A DNA stretch of 23,258 nucleotides from Bacteroidota bacterium (GCA_030635045.1 DAOVZP010000001.1:1-23258), one strand, 5' to 3'; shown: positions 7,064-14,786, counted from the stretch's first letter. A program made the numbers and translations. Notes: a model not told the origin generated them from the letters alone.

Positions 7064-9025
7064 CTAATTGAATTTGAGGATAACAGGTTCATTAGAGAAC
7101 TTCTGCTGGGCCGAAACTGCTTTTCGGAAAGCTCCCCAGTCTTCCTTTTCATAAATCCTTTTGTTAAGTGTTATTTTTTCGTTCACCATCATGCCATTCC
7201 CTGATTTTGACAGCTTATAACTGCCTTCGAAGCCTGCAGGTGCTTCAGAAAATCCTTCCGCTTCAGGCAGGTAAACAGCTGTAACCGTGGCCGGGAGTTT
7301 GATGCTTTCATGCAACTCAACCAGCCTGGAACAACGGTCGCGGAAAGGGTATTTCCTGTCCTCTTTATCGACATTCCAGTACATATGCGACATTGCCCGC
7401 ATGAAAATACCGGAAACAATAACCGGGGTGAAGATGATCTCTTCATCCGTTACCAGGGCAAAATCCGGAATGGTATAGCTGATCTTGAGTTCTATCGGCC
7501 CCGACATATAATCATAAGGCTTGCCATACTCGATGCCGGTGATCTCCATCAGGGGGTATTTCCTTTTCAGCTCCCTCTCCACGTTCTGGTCCCAGCTATT
7601 TTTGAATGAGCGGGTGAACATGCCACGAATGGCGCCATCGGATTGCCCTTCGGCATTCAATACCAGCCGGCCTTCCATACTGCCGTCTTTTTTGATCACC
7701 GAGCTTCCAGTAATTCTGAAATAATGATTTTCCGGGGGGGAGAGAGGTGTGATACCCAGGTCAGCTCCTTCCGGAACACCCAGTAAGTAGTTTTGCTGCT
7801 GTTCGGCACTCGACCACAATTCCCTTAAAAATGGTACCCAGGTGGGGTCAAGCAGCTTATACTCTCCATTTCTTAGTTTCACCACGGTAACACTGTGGTT
7901 GAACTGGTCGGCAGGAATATAGTCGATCCTGGAACCGGCCATGGTCATGGCGGGATAGGATTCGAACCCGGCTGCACGTAACATGGTTACCAGCATGCCT
8001 GCCTTGTCTTTGCAAACACCGCAACGATCAAGGAATGTCATATCCCCCTTATGTAAAGTGTATCCTTCGCCTTCACCCATGGAAACACCTGAATATCGGA
8101 TCTCATCAGCCACCCAGTGAGTGAGCAGGGAGATGGAGTCCATCTCTGTTTTGGCCTTACCCTTCAGTATCTCATCTACCTTTTCTTTCACCTCAGGAGT
8201 CACGTCAAAGCTGCCATATTCCTCGTTTACATTGTAAAACCACAGGGATTTTGCATACCAGTCGGGGCTGGAGCTTATCAGCAGCTTTGTAGCAACATCT
8301 GAATAGGCAAGCATACCCTGTTCATATTTCATGGGTGTGATATTTTTCTTGCTGAAAGTATAGACCATCTTGCCATCGTCAAGCCATACAGATGATTGCA
8401 ACTCTCCGTTGTAAACATCATATTGCACCAGTTTGCCTTCAGGCACTGCCGTGCGATACACTTTCTCAATGACGGGGTCCCTGCTCCAGAATTCAATGAT
8501 ATCGTAAAAATGCCCGCGCATTGGAGGGATGTACCTATCATCATCGTCACCGTAAAGCAAGGCATAGGTAAATCCTTTCCTGAAAAGAAATACCTCAAGG
8601 GCATCTCCCGGCTCAAGCCGTCCTACTTCGATCATCTTTTCTCTTGCACCCCAATAAATAGCCCGGGCAGGTGCAGGATAATCCATCACCATATTGATGT
8701 CAAGTTCTGATGTTTCACCGCTTTGCTTGTGGATTATCACTTTCCTGATCTCTACATAGGCCGACAAAGGGTCATAACCATAGGTAATGGTACTCAGGTC
8801 GAGCGCTCCTTTGGCATTCAATACCTTGTACAAGCGATGGGTGTAAACAAAGGTCAGCCCTGTTTCCTGCACATCGGAAAATGTACTGTCGAAAATGATA
8901 AGTTTTCCTGCACCGGGATAATCTGCGGCATCACCGGAATTCCTGATCAGTTCACTGACCGGGTCTGCATGGACTAAGATTGCAAAAAACAATATTGCAA
9001 ACAGTCCTGATAGTCTTTTTAGCAT
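7064..9025 (-). CDS. DUF3857 and transglutaminase domain protein
   Basis: This 653-residue exported protein has a signal peptide of 20 residues (ending LVHA, before DPVSE). A DUF3857 domain covers about 50-245, a transglutaminase-like cysteine peptidase fold about 285-400, and a C-terminal beta domain the rest. The catalytic triad is intact: Cys338 in DRCGVCKDKAGML, His377 in QFNHSVTVV, and Asp393 in LLDPTW. Proteins of this design are abundant in Bacteroidota and lie in the periplasm or outer envelope. They are expected to act on peptide or isopeptide bonds, but substrates are not established. It is the first gene of a two-gene unit with the catalytically degenerate 5237-7045 paralogue. No good -7 box is seen in the 118-bp gap upstream. 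Confidence 0.88.
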   Translation of the reverse strand: MLKRLSGLFAILFFAILVHADPVSELIRNSGDAADYPGAGKLIIFDSTFSDVQETGLTFVYTHRLYKVLNAKGALDLSTITYGYDPLSAYVEIRKVIIHKQSGETSELDINMVMDYPAPARAIYWGAREKMIEVGRLEPGDALEVFLFRKGFTYALLYGDDDDRYIPPMRGHFYDIIEFWSRDPVIEKVYRTAVPEGKLVQYDVYNGELQSSVWLDDGKMVYTFSKKNITPMKYEQGMLAYSDVATKLLISSSPDWYAKSLWFYNVNEEYGSFDVTPEVKEKVDEILKGKAKTEMDSISLLTHWVADEIRYSGVSMGEGEGYTLHKGDMTFLDRCGVCKDKAGMLVTMLRAAGFESYPAMTMAGSRIDYIPADQFNHSVTVVKLRNGEYKLLDPTWVPFLRELWSSAEQQQNYLLGVPEGADLGITPLSPPENHYFRITGSSVIKKDGSMEGRLVLNAEGQSDGAIRGMFTRSFKNSWDQNVERELKRKYPLMEITGIEYGKPYDYMSGPIELKISYTIPDFALVTDEEIIFTPVIVSGIFMRAMSHMYWNVDKEDRKYPFRDRCSRLVELHESIKLPATVTAVYLPEAEGFSEAPAGFEGSYKLSKSGNGMMVNEKITLNKRIYEKEDWGAFRKAVSAQQKFSNEPVILKFN

Positions 9026-9101
9026 AATTGGAAATATTTAATGGATCGGTAAATTTAACAATTATCTGTTGCCTGACCACCTGAAATCCATGTATTTTTT
9101 C

Positions 9102-9109
9102 TATTTTTG
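9102..9109 (+). promoter_or_regulatory. Putative -7 promoter box for the phosphoesterase gene
   Basis: TATTTTTG matches TAnnTTTG and lies 34 bp upstream of the ATG at 9144, implying a leader of roughly 28 bases. No -33 box is found at standard spacing. Confidence 0.5.
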
Positions 9110-9143
9110 TGTTACTTCAATACTTTTTTAATATTACCCCATC

Positions 9144-10046
9144 ATGAGAAAATTATCCTATTTAGCTCTTAGTATTTTTGCCGGTTTTATCTTGCTGAGT
9201 TGTTCTCAGCAACCAAAATCAAGTTGTGAAGAGGAGAGCTTTTCGTTCGCATTTATGACAGATATCCATGTGCAGCCTGAGCGGAATGCTACTGAGGGTT
9301 TCAGGGCAGCCATTGCTGAAGTCAATGCCCTCAAACCGGATTTTGTTATCACCGGAGGCGACCTGATCATGGATGCCCTGGGGGTTTCTTTCGATAGGGC
9401 CGACAGCCTGTATGCTCTTTATGAAGAAGTATCGGGTGATTTTAATATGCCGGTATATAATACCATTGGGAACCATGAAGTTTTTGGTATTTACGAAAAA
9501 AGTGGCATCGAGCCTGATCATCCCGATTACAGGTTTGGCATGTTTGAGAGCCGGCTGGGAAAAACATATTATTCTTTTAATCATAAGGGCTGGCATTTCA
9601 TAGTGCTGAACTCAGTGCAGGAAACTGAGGATCGCCATTACATCGGAATGATCGATGAGGAACAAATGGAATGGATAAAAAGCGACCTGCTTGATGTGGA
9701 TCCGGAAACCCCGATCGTTATTTCTACACATATCCCCTTTATCACCGTATATACACAGATTATTTACGGTGAATATGCACCTGAATATCATGGACTTGTT
9801 GTTGAAAATGCCCGTGAAGTGCTGGATATTTTTACCGGCCACGACCTGAAGATCGTTCTGCAGGGACACCTTCACTACCTTGAGGATATTCAGGTTTATG
9901 GCACACACTTTATCACCGTTGGAGCCGTTTCGGGCAGATGGTGGAGCGGCGCCAACCACGATGTGGAAGAAGGTTTCCTGATGGTGAATGTACATGGGGA
10001 TGACTTCTGCTGGGAGTATGTAGATTTCGGCTGGGAAGTTGAATAA
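9144..10046 (+). CDS. Calcineurin-like metallophosphoesterase lipoprotein
   Basis: This 300-residue protein has a lipoprotein signal peptide (lipobox L-L-S-C, Cys20), so it is probably anchored to a membrane facing the periplasm. The metallophosphatase motifs appear in order: D40-I-H42 (MTDIHVQ), G-G-D73, G-N110-H111-E, H196 in STHIPF, and G-H242-L-H244. These residues bind the dinuclear metal centre. Substrates of this branch range from phosphomonoesters to phosphodiesters and cannot be fixed here. The C-terminal VGAVSGRWWSG stretch is typical of exported family members. A hairpin and a peptidase gene follow; the 53-bp gap and shared strand allow cotranscription with attenuation. Confidence 0.9.
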   Translation: MRKLSYLALSIFAGFILLSCSQQPKSSCEEESFSFAFMTDIHVQPERNATEGFRAAIAEVNALKPDFVITGGDLIMDALGVSFDRADSLYALYEEVSGDFNMPVYNTIGNHEVFGIYEKSGIEPDHPDYRFGMFESRLGKTYYSFNHKGWHFIVLNSVQETEDRHYIGMIDEEQMEWIKSDLLDVDPETPIVISTHIPFITVYTQIIYGEYAPEYHGLVVENAREVLDIFTGHDLKIVLQGHLHYLEDIQVYGTHFITVGAVSGRWWSGANHDVEEGFLMVNVHGDDFCWEYVDFGWEVE

Positions 10047-10049
10047 AAA

Positions 10050-10082
10050 AGGGTTGCCAACCTTATTAGGGTTGGCAACCCT
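10050..10082. terminator. Strong 13-bp hairpin between phosphoesterase and M14 peptidase genes
   Basis: Arms 10050-10062 (AGGGTTGCCAACC) and 10070-10082 (GGTTGGCAACCCT) are perfect complements around a 7-base loop. No T-tract follows, so a classical intrinsic terminator is not proven. Each arm is itself nearly palindromic: GGTTG-C-CAACC on the left, and TTAGGGTTG-G-CAACCCTAA across the right half. Two short hairpins could therefore compete with the long one. It starts four bases after the upstream stop codon and ends 17 bp before the next ATG. Confidence 0.65.
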
Positions 10083-10099
10083 AATATAAATTATTTAAT

Positions 10100-11887
10100 A
10101 TGAAGCACTTAAGTTCTTTTGTTTTTACTGCCATTATATTTCTATCCCTTTCTGCCCAGGAAATATCCTGGACCACTCCATTTGAAGCTTCCGGGGGCTT
10201 GCAAACTGCCACCTATGCTGAAGTGATCGAATATAGCAAACGTATTGCTGAAGCGTCTCCACAGGTAACTTATGAAGTTATTGGCATAAGTGCAGGCGGA
10301 TATGAGATCCCAATCCTGATCATCAACAAAACAGGATTGTCAACACCTGCAGATGTCCGCGCATCCGGCGATGTGGTAATGCTGATAGAAGGGGGCATCC
10401 ATCCCGGCGAAGCCGAAGGGACTGATGCTATCCTTATGCTGATGCGTGATATCGTAATCACGAAGGAATATGAGTCATTGCTCAACAATGTGACCTTTAT
10501 ATTTTTACCTGTCTTCAATGTGGACGGGCTAAACCGCTTTGGCCCTTATAACCGGATCAACCAGAATGGCCCGGAGGAGATGGGATGGCGTGCCAATTCA
10601 CAAAACCTGAACCTCAACAGGGATTTCCTTAAGGCCGATACACCTGAGATGCATGCCTGGCTGAAGATGTTCAATACCTGGTTACCTGATTTCTTCATCG
10701 ATTGCCATACCACTGATGGTGCTGATTACCAGTATGTGCTCACCTACGCCATGGAAGTGTTTGGCACCATGGATCCCATGCTCACACGCTGGCAGAAAAA
10801 GGACTTTCTCCCTTATGTTCAGGGGAAGATGGATATCTCCAACCACCTTATGTTCCCGTATGTCAGCTTCCGCCGCTGGCATGATCCTCAGAGCGGACTC
10901 AGGTCAGGCCCCGCCCCGCCCCGGCTTTCTCAAGGCTATACAGCCATTCAAAACAGGCCCGGACTGTTGATAGAAACACATATGCTGAAGCCCCACAAGG
11001 ACAGGACTGAGGCTACCTATGCATTGCTGGTCTATTCAGCCGAATTTCTGAACAGGAATCCCGAAAAATTGAAACTGATCCTCAAGGTGGCTGATGAAAC
11101 AACTGCCAATGCTGCCTTTCGCGACAGGCCATACCCCATTCGCTGGATCAGGGACGACAGCGACAGCGTGATGGTGGAGTTTAAGGGAGTGGAATATGAT
11201 ATCATTGAAAGCGATCTGACAGGAGGAAAGTGGTTCCAATACCATCCTGAAAAGCTTGTGACATTTGAATTACCGTGGTTTAACAGGTCTGTCCCTTCTG
11301 TCCTTGTCGATCTGCCTGAAGCCTACATCATTCCACAGCAATGGTATGAAGTGATCTACCGCCTGGCTCTGCACGGTGTGGAGATCAATTACCTGCTTGA
11401 AGACACAGATATCTGGGTTGAGCAATACCGTTTCTCAGACCCCAAATGGGGCAGAGGGCCTTATGAAGGTCGATTCACCATGAATAATATCGAATATGAA
11501 ACCTTTCGTGACACGGTCAGCTTTCCTAAAGGATCTGCCATCGTTGACATGAATCAGCGTACCGCTATGGTCATTGCTAATATCCTTGAGCCCAAAGCAC
11601 CGGATTCATATGTTTACTGGGGCTTCTTTTCAGCCATCTTTGAGCAAAAGGAATACTCCGAAACCTATGTGATGGAAGAACTTGCAAGGGAAATGATTGA
11701 AGCCGATCCTGAACTGCAAGCTGAATTTGAAAAGAAAAAAGAAGAAGAGCCCGACTTCAGCAAATCACAATGGGGCATGCTCAACTGGTTTTACGCCAAA
11801 ACACCTTATTGGGATGAGAAGAAGAACCTTTATCCGGTGGGAAAGATTCTGGAAAGGCAGGATGTGGAGGACCTCCTTATCGAATGA
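10100..11887 (+). CDS. M14 family zinc carboxypeptidase, exported
   Basis: This 595-residue protein has a signal peptide of about 19 residues (ending LSLSA). An M14 peptidase domain occupies roughly 35-330. Zinc ligands are His101 and Glu104 in GGIHPGEAEG and His203 in DCHTTDG. The substrate-anchoring NLNRDF segment lies at 171-176. Glu292 in LLIETHML fits the general-base Glu. A C-terminal region of about 260 residues without a recognised domain contains a charged EKKKEEEPD stretch near the end. The enzyme probably removes C-terminal residues from peptides or trims peptidoglycan stems in the periplasm; specificity is unknown. It may be cotranscribed with the phosphoesterase across the intervening hairpin. 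Confidence 0.92.
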   Translation: MKHLSSFVFTAIIFLSLSAQEISWTTPFEASGGLQTATYAEVIEYSKRIAEASPQVTYEVIGISAGGYEIPILIINKTGLSTPADVRASGDVVMLIEGGIHPGEAEGTDAILMLMRDIVITKEYESLLNNVTFIFLPVFNVDGLNRFGPYNRINQNGPEEMGWRANSQNLNLNRDFLKADTPEMHAWLKMFNTWLPDFFIDCHTTDGADYQYVLTYAMEVFGTMDPMLTRWQKKDFLPYVQGKMDISNHLMFPYVSFRRWHDPQSGLRSGPAPPRLSQGYTAIQNRPGLLIETHMLKPHKDRTEATYALLVYSAEFLNRNPEKLKLILKVADETTANAAFRDRPYPIRWIRDDSDSVMVEFKGVEYDIIESDLTGGKWFQYHPEKLVTFELPWFNRSVPSVLVDLPEAYIIPQQWYEVIYRLALHGVEINYLLEDTDIWVEQYRFSDPKWGRGPYEGRFTMNNIEYETFRDTVSFPKGSAIVDMNQRTAMVIANILEPKAPDSYVYWGFFSAIFEQKEYSETYVMEELAREMIEADPELQAEFEKKKEEEPDFSKSQWGMLNWFYAKTPYWDEKKNLYPVGKILERQDVEDLLIE

Positions 11888-11903
11888 TGAAATAGAATAA
11901 AAT

Positions 11904-11954
11904 GGTATGGGGTATGGGGCCTATTGATTGTTAATTCTGTATTCTGTATTATTG
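11904..11954. repeat. Short heptameric repeats, GGTATGG and ATTCTGT types (array 5)
   Basis: Two exact ggtatgg units (11904-11917) are followed after 16 bases by two exact attctgt units (11934-11947) and a degenerate attattg. A further attctgt at 12032-12038, beyond the 68-bp palindromic element, suggests the tract was interrupted. Confidence 0.55.
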
Positions 11955-11956
11955 GA

Positions 11957-12024
11957 GTCCGGTAAAAATGTTACTTGTCACCTTAAATGCATTCAGCCAG
12001 AATCCGATGGTGTTTTAACCGGAC
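11957..12024. mobile_element. Candidate miniature palindromic element or transposon-end remnant
   Basis: The 68-bp segment begins GTCCGGTAAAAATG and ends GTTTTAACCGGAC. The outer 7 bp form a perfect inverted repeat and the AT-rich inner parts are partly complementary. No target duplication is evident and no transposase is present, so this is tentative. Its right end shares 13 bases (GTGTTTTAACCGG) with positions 259-271. It sits inside a heptameric tract. Confidence 0.3.
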
Positions 12025-12123
12025 ACTAGTCATTCTGTATGATCAATTGTCAATATTATTTTAAATTGAACATCACATTGAATATTAAGAATTGACAATA
12101 ATTCGGAATTGACAATTTATCCT

Positions 12124-12172
12124 CCCTGTCCCCCGTCCCCCATACCTCACACCCCATACCCCAAACCCCATT
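12124..12172. repeat. Heptameric tandem array, CCCCATA type (array 6)
   Basis: Seven consecutive 7-bp units keep perfect register: ccctgtc, ccccgtc, ccccata, cctcaca, ccccata, ccccaaa, ccccatt. The array ends exactly at the base before the deacetylase stop codon (12173-12175). The minus strand is G-rich with runs of four G at 7-bp spacing, a possible G-quadruplex former. Confidence 0.85.
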
Positions 12173-13255
12173 TCAGTCTTCTGAAACTTCCGTATTCACC
12201 CAAACATGGCTATACCAACACCAGCCCTTCCCGTCTTTTGAGGGAGCGGTAATGGTATATAATGATCGCCTGCCATCCAGCATATCGCGGGAAATAACTT
12301 TCAATCGCACGAAGTCGGGCCCTTCCTGCAGTTCCATGATGCAGTTGCGGTTGCCATCGACGAAACATTGCAGATTTTCGGCATCGATGCAATTACTATT
12401 CAGGGTGATCACCATCATTGGCGGGTTCTGTTGCATCACTACTCCCTCCGGCTCCTTGTTTATCACTTGCATGGGGTTCATCTGCGATTTTTGGATGAAG
12501 CCCTTGAGGGTGGCAAAGGGACCGCCCATCGGAAAGCGGGGGATCTCAAACAGGTTTGATTCTTTGAATAATACACCCGAATATTGTGCAGCAGCTGATA
12601 TATATGCAGCTTCCTCCAATACTGCCTCAAGCACATCGTCATATTCACCGTATGGGTATGAATAAAGTACAGGTGTATAATCAAGATGTTCATTGAACAA
12701 GGTTTGAGCTGTAACAAGGTCGGAGATAAACAGGCTTTTACGTTCCTCGTCAGAATCAGCATCCAGAAAATGCCCGTGAGAATGCGAGTGGTTGCCGATC
12801 TCAATCCCCCTTTGTTGTGATTCCAGTATTTGCTGCCAGTTGAGGAAGTCCGGATTACCAACATTCGCAGTAGTGATGTAGAGTGTGGCCGGATATCCGA
12901 ATTCTTCCAATAAGGGCAGTCCATTCTCATAAAAGGAACGATACCCATCATCTATTGTAAGCACCACGGTCCTGGGAGGTACGACGTCACCGTTGCGAAT
13001 GGCATTAACGGCCATCCCCATGGTCCAGACGGTAAAATTGTTCTGTTTCAGATAAGCAAGCTGCTCCCTGAATACCTCGGTTCGAATGTTTGTGGAAGGG
13101 TATCGCTCATCACCAAAGCGATGGTACACAAAGCAAACAATTTGGCTTTTTTGATTGGCGGCCTCAAGAGGGAAGGGGGTTGCCGATAACAGCAACAGAA
13201 TTGCAAGCACATATGCTGCAATAACATAACATGGGTTATGCCGGCCTCTAACCAT
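12173..13255 (-). CDS. Exported polysaccharide deacetylase (NodB/CE4 domain)
   Basis: This 360-residue protein has a long signal peptide or N-terminal anchor (hydrophobic 11-25, possible cleavage near 32). A NodB homology domain spans about 38-265. Motif 1 is LTIDDGY with Asp102 (probable base) and Asp103 (metal). Motif 2 is GNHSHSHG, with His156 and His160 forming the H-x3-H metal pair. YSYPYGEYDD corresponds to the motif-3 region, with Tyr-Gly in place of the usual Phe-Arg-x-Pro. Such enzymes remove N- or O-acetyl groups from cell-wall or surface polysaccharide. A C-terminal domain of about 95 residues with Cys pairs and no recognised family follows. The gene stands alone and has a complete promoter. 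Confidence 0.88.
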   Translation of the reverse strand: MVRGRHNPCYVIAAYVLAILLLLSATPFPLEAANQKSQIVCFVYHRFGDERYPSTNIRTEVFREQLAYLKQNNFTVWTMGMAVNAIRNGDVVPPRTVVLTIDDGYRSFYENGLPLLEEFGYPATLYITTANVGNPDFLNWQQILESQQRGIEIGNHSHSHGHFLDADSDEERKSLFISDLVTAQTLFNEHLDYTPVLYSYPYGEYDDVLEAVLEEAAYISAAAQYSGVLFKESNLFEIPRFPMGGPFATLKGFIQKSQMNPMQVINKEPEGVVMQQNPPMMVITLNSNCIDAENLQCFVDGNRNCIMELQEGPDFVRLKVISRDMLDGRRSLYTITAPSKDGKGWCWYSHVWVNTEVSED

Positions 13256-13299
13256 ATTGCTTTTGGGTTGTTATAAGCCTCCAATCAAGGCCTTTCTCC

Positions 13300-13330
13300 C
13301 AAAGATAGAAATAAATGGGCTCTGTTCAAA
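13300..13330 (-). promoter_or_regulatory. Complete Bacteroidota-type promoter for the deacetylase gene
   Basis: On the minus strand a TTTG -33 box (13327-13330) and a TATCTTTG -7 box (13300-13307) are separated by exactly 19 bp, the textbook Bacteroides sigma-ABfr arrangement. The -7 box lies 44 bp upstream of the ATG at 13255. This is the best promoter in the window. Confidence 0.7.
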
Positions 13331-13356
13331 ACGAATTTAGTAATTTTACTTGCTTG

Positions 13357-13440
13357 CTACTGGCAGCTTGTCACTGGTCACTGGTAACCAGTAGCTAGTA
13401 ACCAGCAACCAGTAGCTAGTAACCAGCAACCAGTAACATA
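13357..13440. repeat. Heptameric tandem array with strand switch, CTGG/CCAG type (array 7)
   Basis: Twelve 7-bp units run in unbroken register. The first four are of CTGG type (ctactgg, cagcttg, tcactgg, tcactgg). From 13385 on they are of CCAG type (taaccag, tagctag, caaccag). The switch creates the palindrome ACTGGT-A-ACCAGT at 13380-13392. Within the CCAG half a 21-bp unit (tagctag + taaccag + caaccag) occurs twice exactly, at 13392-13412 and 13413-13433. The array lies between divergent genes and ends 19 bp before the ATG of the plus-strand gene. Confidence 0.9.
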
Positions 13441-13459
13441 TTAATAAAACCCTACTATT

Positions 13460-13975
13460 ATGGTGAAGAAAGAGATCGGCATTTTAAGAAAACAGATCGA
13501 GCGCCTGGATGTCAAAGACTTTGACCTGGAGGCCTGGAAAAAATTCACTATTGTGATGCTTGCCCGCATCTTCGGTGATACTTCTGAAAAGATCCGGCAG
13601 ATCGAAAGCATCGAATATGATTACTCTTCCTGGTCCCTGCGCGATACCAGCGGCTCATCGTCATACCTCGATAGTTGTAAGAAACTGGGCAGAAAGATCC
13701 TGGAAGCTTCTATTGAGGAGCTTGAAGCCTTTGGCCTTCCCGAAGAGACAGGTGAAGACGATAAATTCTTCCACATCATCATAGAAGCTCTGCAGAATGA
13801 ACTTAAAGGCTCGCAATTCAGGGAGTTGAAGGATATTGTTTTAAAGACTGAGAAGGAAGAAGATATGAAGGATATGGTCAGGGAGATACTGAATAATTAT
13901 GATACAGGTGTGCCCACAGATATCCTTACATCAATACTGACAGATACAATATTTAAACACGAATTATCACGATAA
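13460..13975 (+). CDS. Helical protein of unknown function
   Basis: This 171-residue, mostly helical, charged cytoplasmic protein has no signal peptide. A segment at about 24-58 (LEAWKKFTIVMLARIFGDTSEKIRQIESIEY) is followed by a helix at about 72-93 (CKKLGRKILEASIEELEAFG). This pattern (Trp-x-x-x-T, a hydrophobic run, R-I-F-G, a charged stretch, an aromatic end) resembles helical modules N-terminal to some TIR-like nucleotide-binding defence proteins. That resemblance is from memory and unverified, and no effector domain follows here. The stop codon is 3 bp before the ATG of the DUF6125 gene, so the two are almost certainly cotranscribed and perhaps functionally linked. Function is not assigned. 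Confidence 0.75.
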   Translation: MVKKEIGILRKQIERLDVKDFDLEAWKKFTIVMLARIFGDTSEKIRQIESIEYDYSSWSLRDTSGSSSYLDSCKKLGRKILEASIEELEAFGLPEETGEDDKFFHIIIEALQNELKGSQFRELKDIVLKTEKEEDMKDMVREILNNYDTGVPTDILTSILTDTIFKHELSR

Positions 13976-13978
13976 ATA

Positions 13979-14704
13979 ATGGAGACAGAAAAGTTATCAA
14001 AAGAAGAAAAGGCCAGGCTTATACTTGATTTTTTTCATCGCACCATGATGCACCATGCTCTTTGGTTTGCAGAAGTGCAGCATCAGATGGGCCGTGAAAA
14101 AGCATATAAAGCCCTTGATGCCGCCTGGCAAAAGAGTTATTACATTCAAATGAAACGCCTGGGCAAAATCCTTGGCTTTGAAAATGAGGAGGGTGTTCCA
14201 AAACCTATGCTGGACCTTCCGGAAGATAAGCTGGACGAGCTTATGGAAGGTTCCGCTATTAACTGGCTGGCAAATGACGGCGTATGGTTCCAGGCTGTGG
14301 AGTTTGAATATGGCATGAATGAAGCAAAGCGTTGCAACGATAGTGCATGGGCACAATTTTCCCCTTTTGAGGCATGGTCTATCAAGCGCATCCTGGGCTT
14401 ACCGGAACAGGCCGGACTGGAAGGACTGAAGAGAGCCTTTCAGTTCCGTTTATATGCCTATGTAAATAAGCAGTCGTTTACCGAAGAAACTGAAAACAGC
14501 TTTGTCTTCAGGATGAACGAATGCCGTGTGCAAATAGCCCGTAAACGCAAGGGGCTGGATGATTATCCCTGTAAATCAGGTGGCCTGGTGGAATACACCA
14601 CCTTTGCCGAGGCTATCGATGCCCGCATAAAAACAGAATGTATCGCCTGTCCGCCCGACCCCCATCCGGAAGAATACTTCTGTGCCTGGAAATTTTCTAT
14701 CTAA
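13979..14704 (+). CDS. DUF6125 family protein
   Basis: This 241-residue cytoplasmic protein matches DUF6125 in length and pattern. The N-terminal helix carries HHALWFAEVQHQMG with His25, His26 and His35. A middle part contains the Trp-rich GVWFQAVEFEYGMNEAKRCN. A conserved Cys-rich C-terminus includes Cys182, Cys198 (DDYPCKSGG), Cys221 and Cys224 (TECIACPPDPHPE), and Cys235 (YFCAWKF). The layout recalls the wider L-2-amino-thiazoline-4-carboxylate hydrolase-like/haem-binding families, and the Cys and His residues suggest a metal or cofactor site; both are inferences. The family occurs mainly in anaerobes, and its role is unknown. It is the second gene of a tight pair with the helical protein upstream. 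Confidence 0.75.
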   Translation: METEKLSKEEKARLILDFFHRTMMHHALWFAEVQHQMGREKAYKALDAAWQKSYYIQMKRLGKILGFENEEGVPKPMLDLPEDKLDELMEGSAINWLANDGVWFQAVEFEYGMNEAKRCNDSAWAQFSPFEAWSIKRILGLPEQAGLEGLKRAFQFRLYAYVNKQSFTEETENSFVFRMNECRVQIARKRKGLDDYPCKSGGLVEYTTFAEAIDARIKTECIACPPDPHPEEYFCAWKFSI

Positions 14705-14711
14705 TTTCCTG

Positions 14712-14746
14712 ATCCAGCATCCAGTAACCAGTATCCAGTATCTGTC
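14712..14746. repeat. Heptameric tandem array, CCAG type (array 8)
   Basis: Four in-register units (atccagc, atccagt, aaccagt, atccagt) and a degenerate fifth lie 7 bp after the DUF6125 stop codon. They are the same unit type and orientation as arrays 1 and 4. The array ends 40 bp before the ileS -7 box. Confidence 0.85.
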
Positions 14747-14786
14747 AATTTATACTGATACATAGCGTTAATATCATATTTTTTCC

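Larger units (their letters stand above)
11888..12172. other. Repeat-rich 285-bp convergent intergenic region
   Basis: This gap holds no ORF of note. In order it contains two ggtatgg units (11904-11917), two attctgt units (11934-11947), a 68-bp element with inverted ends (11957-12024), a recurrence of attctgt (12032-12038), three copies of ATTGACAAT counting both strands (12046-12054 inverted, 12091-12099, 12108-12116), and a seven-unit C-rich heptameric array (12124-12172). The G-rich start and C-rich end are complementary and could pair over about 210 bases. Confidence 0.7.

Noticed and set aside
11957..12024. Complete insertion sequence
   Set aside because: Only 68 bp with no coding capacity and no clear target duplication.
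13357..13440. Possible CRISPR array
   Set aside because: Units are contiguous 7-bp repeats with no spacers and no cas genes nearby.
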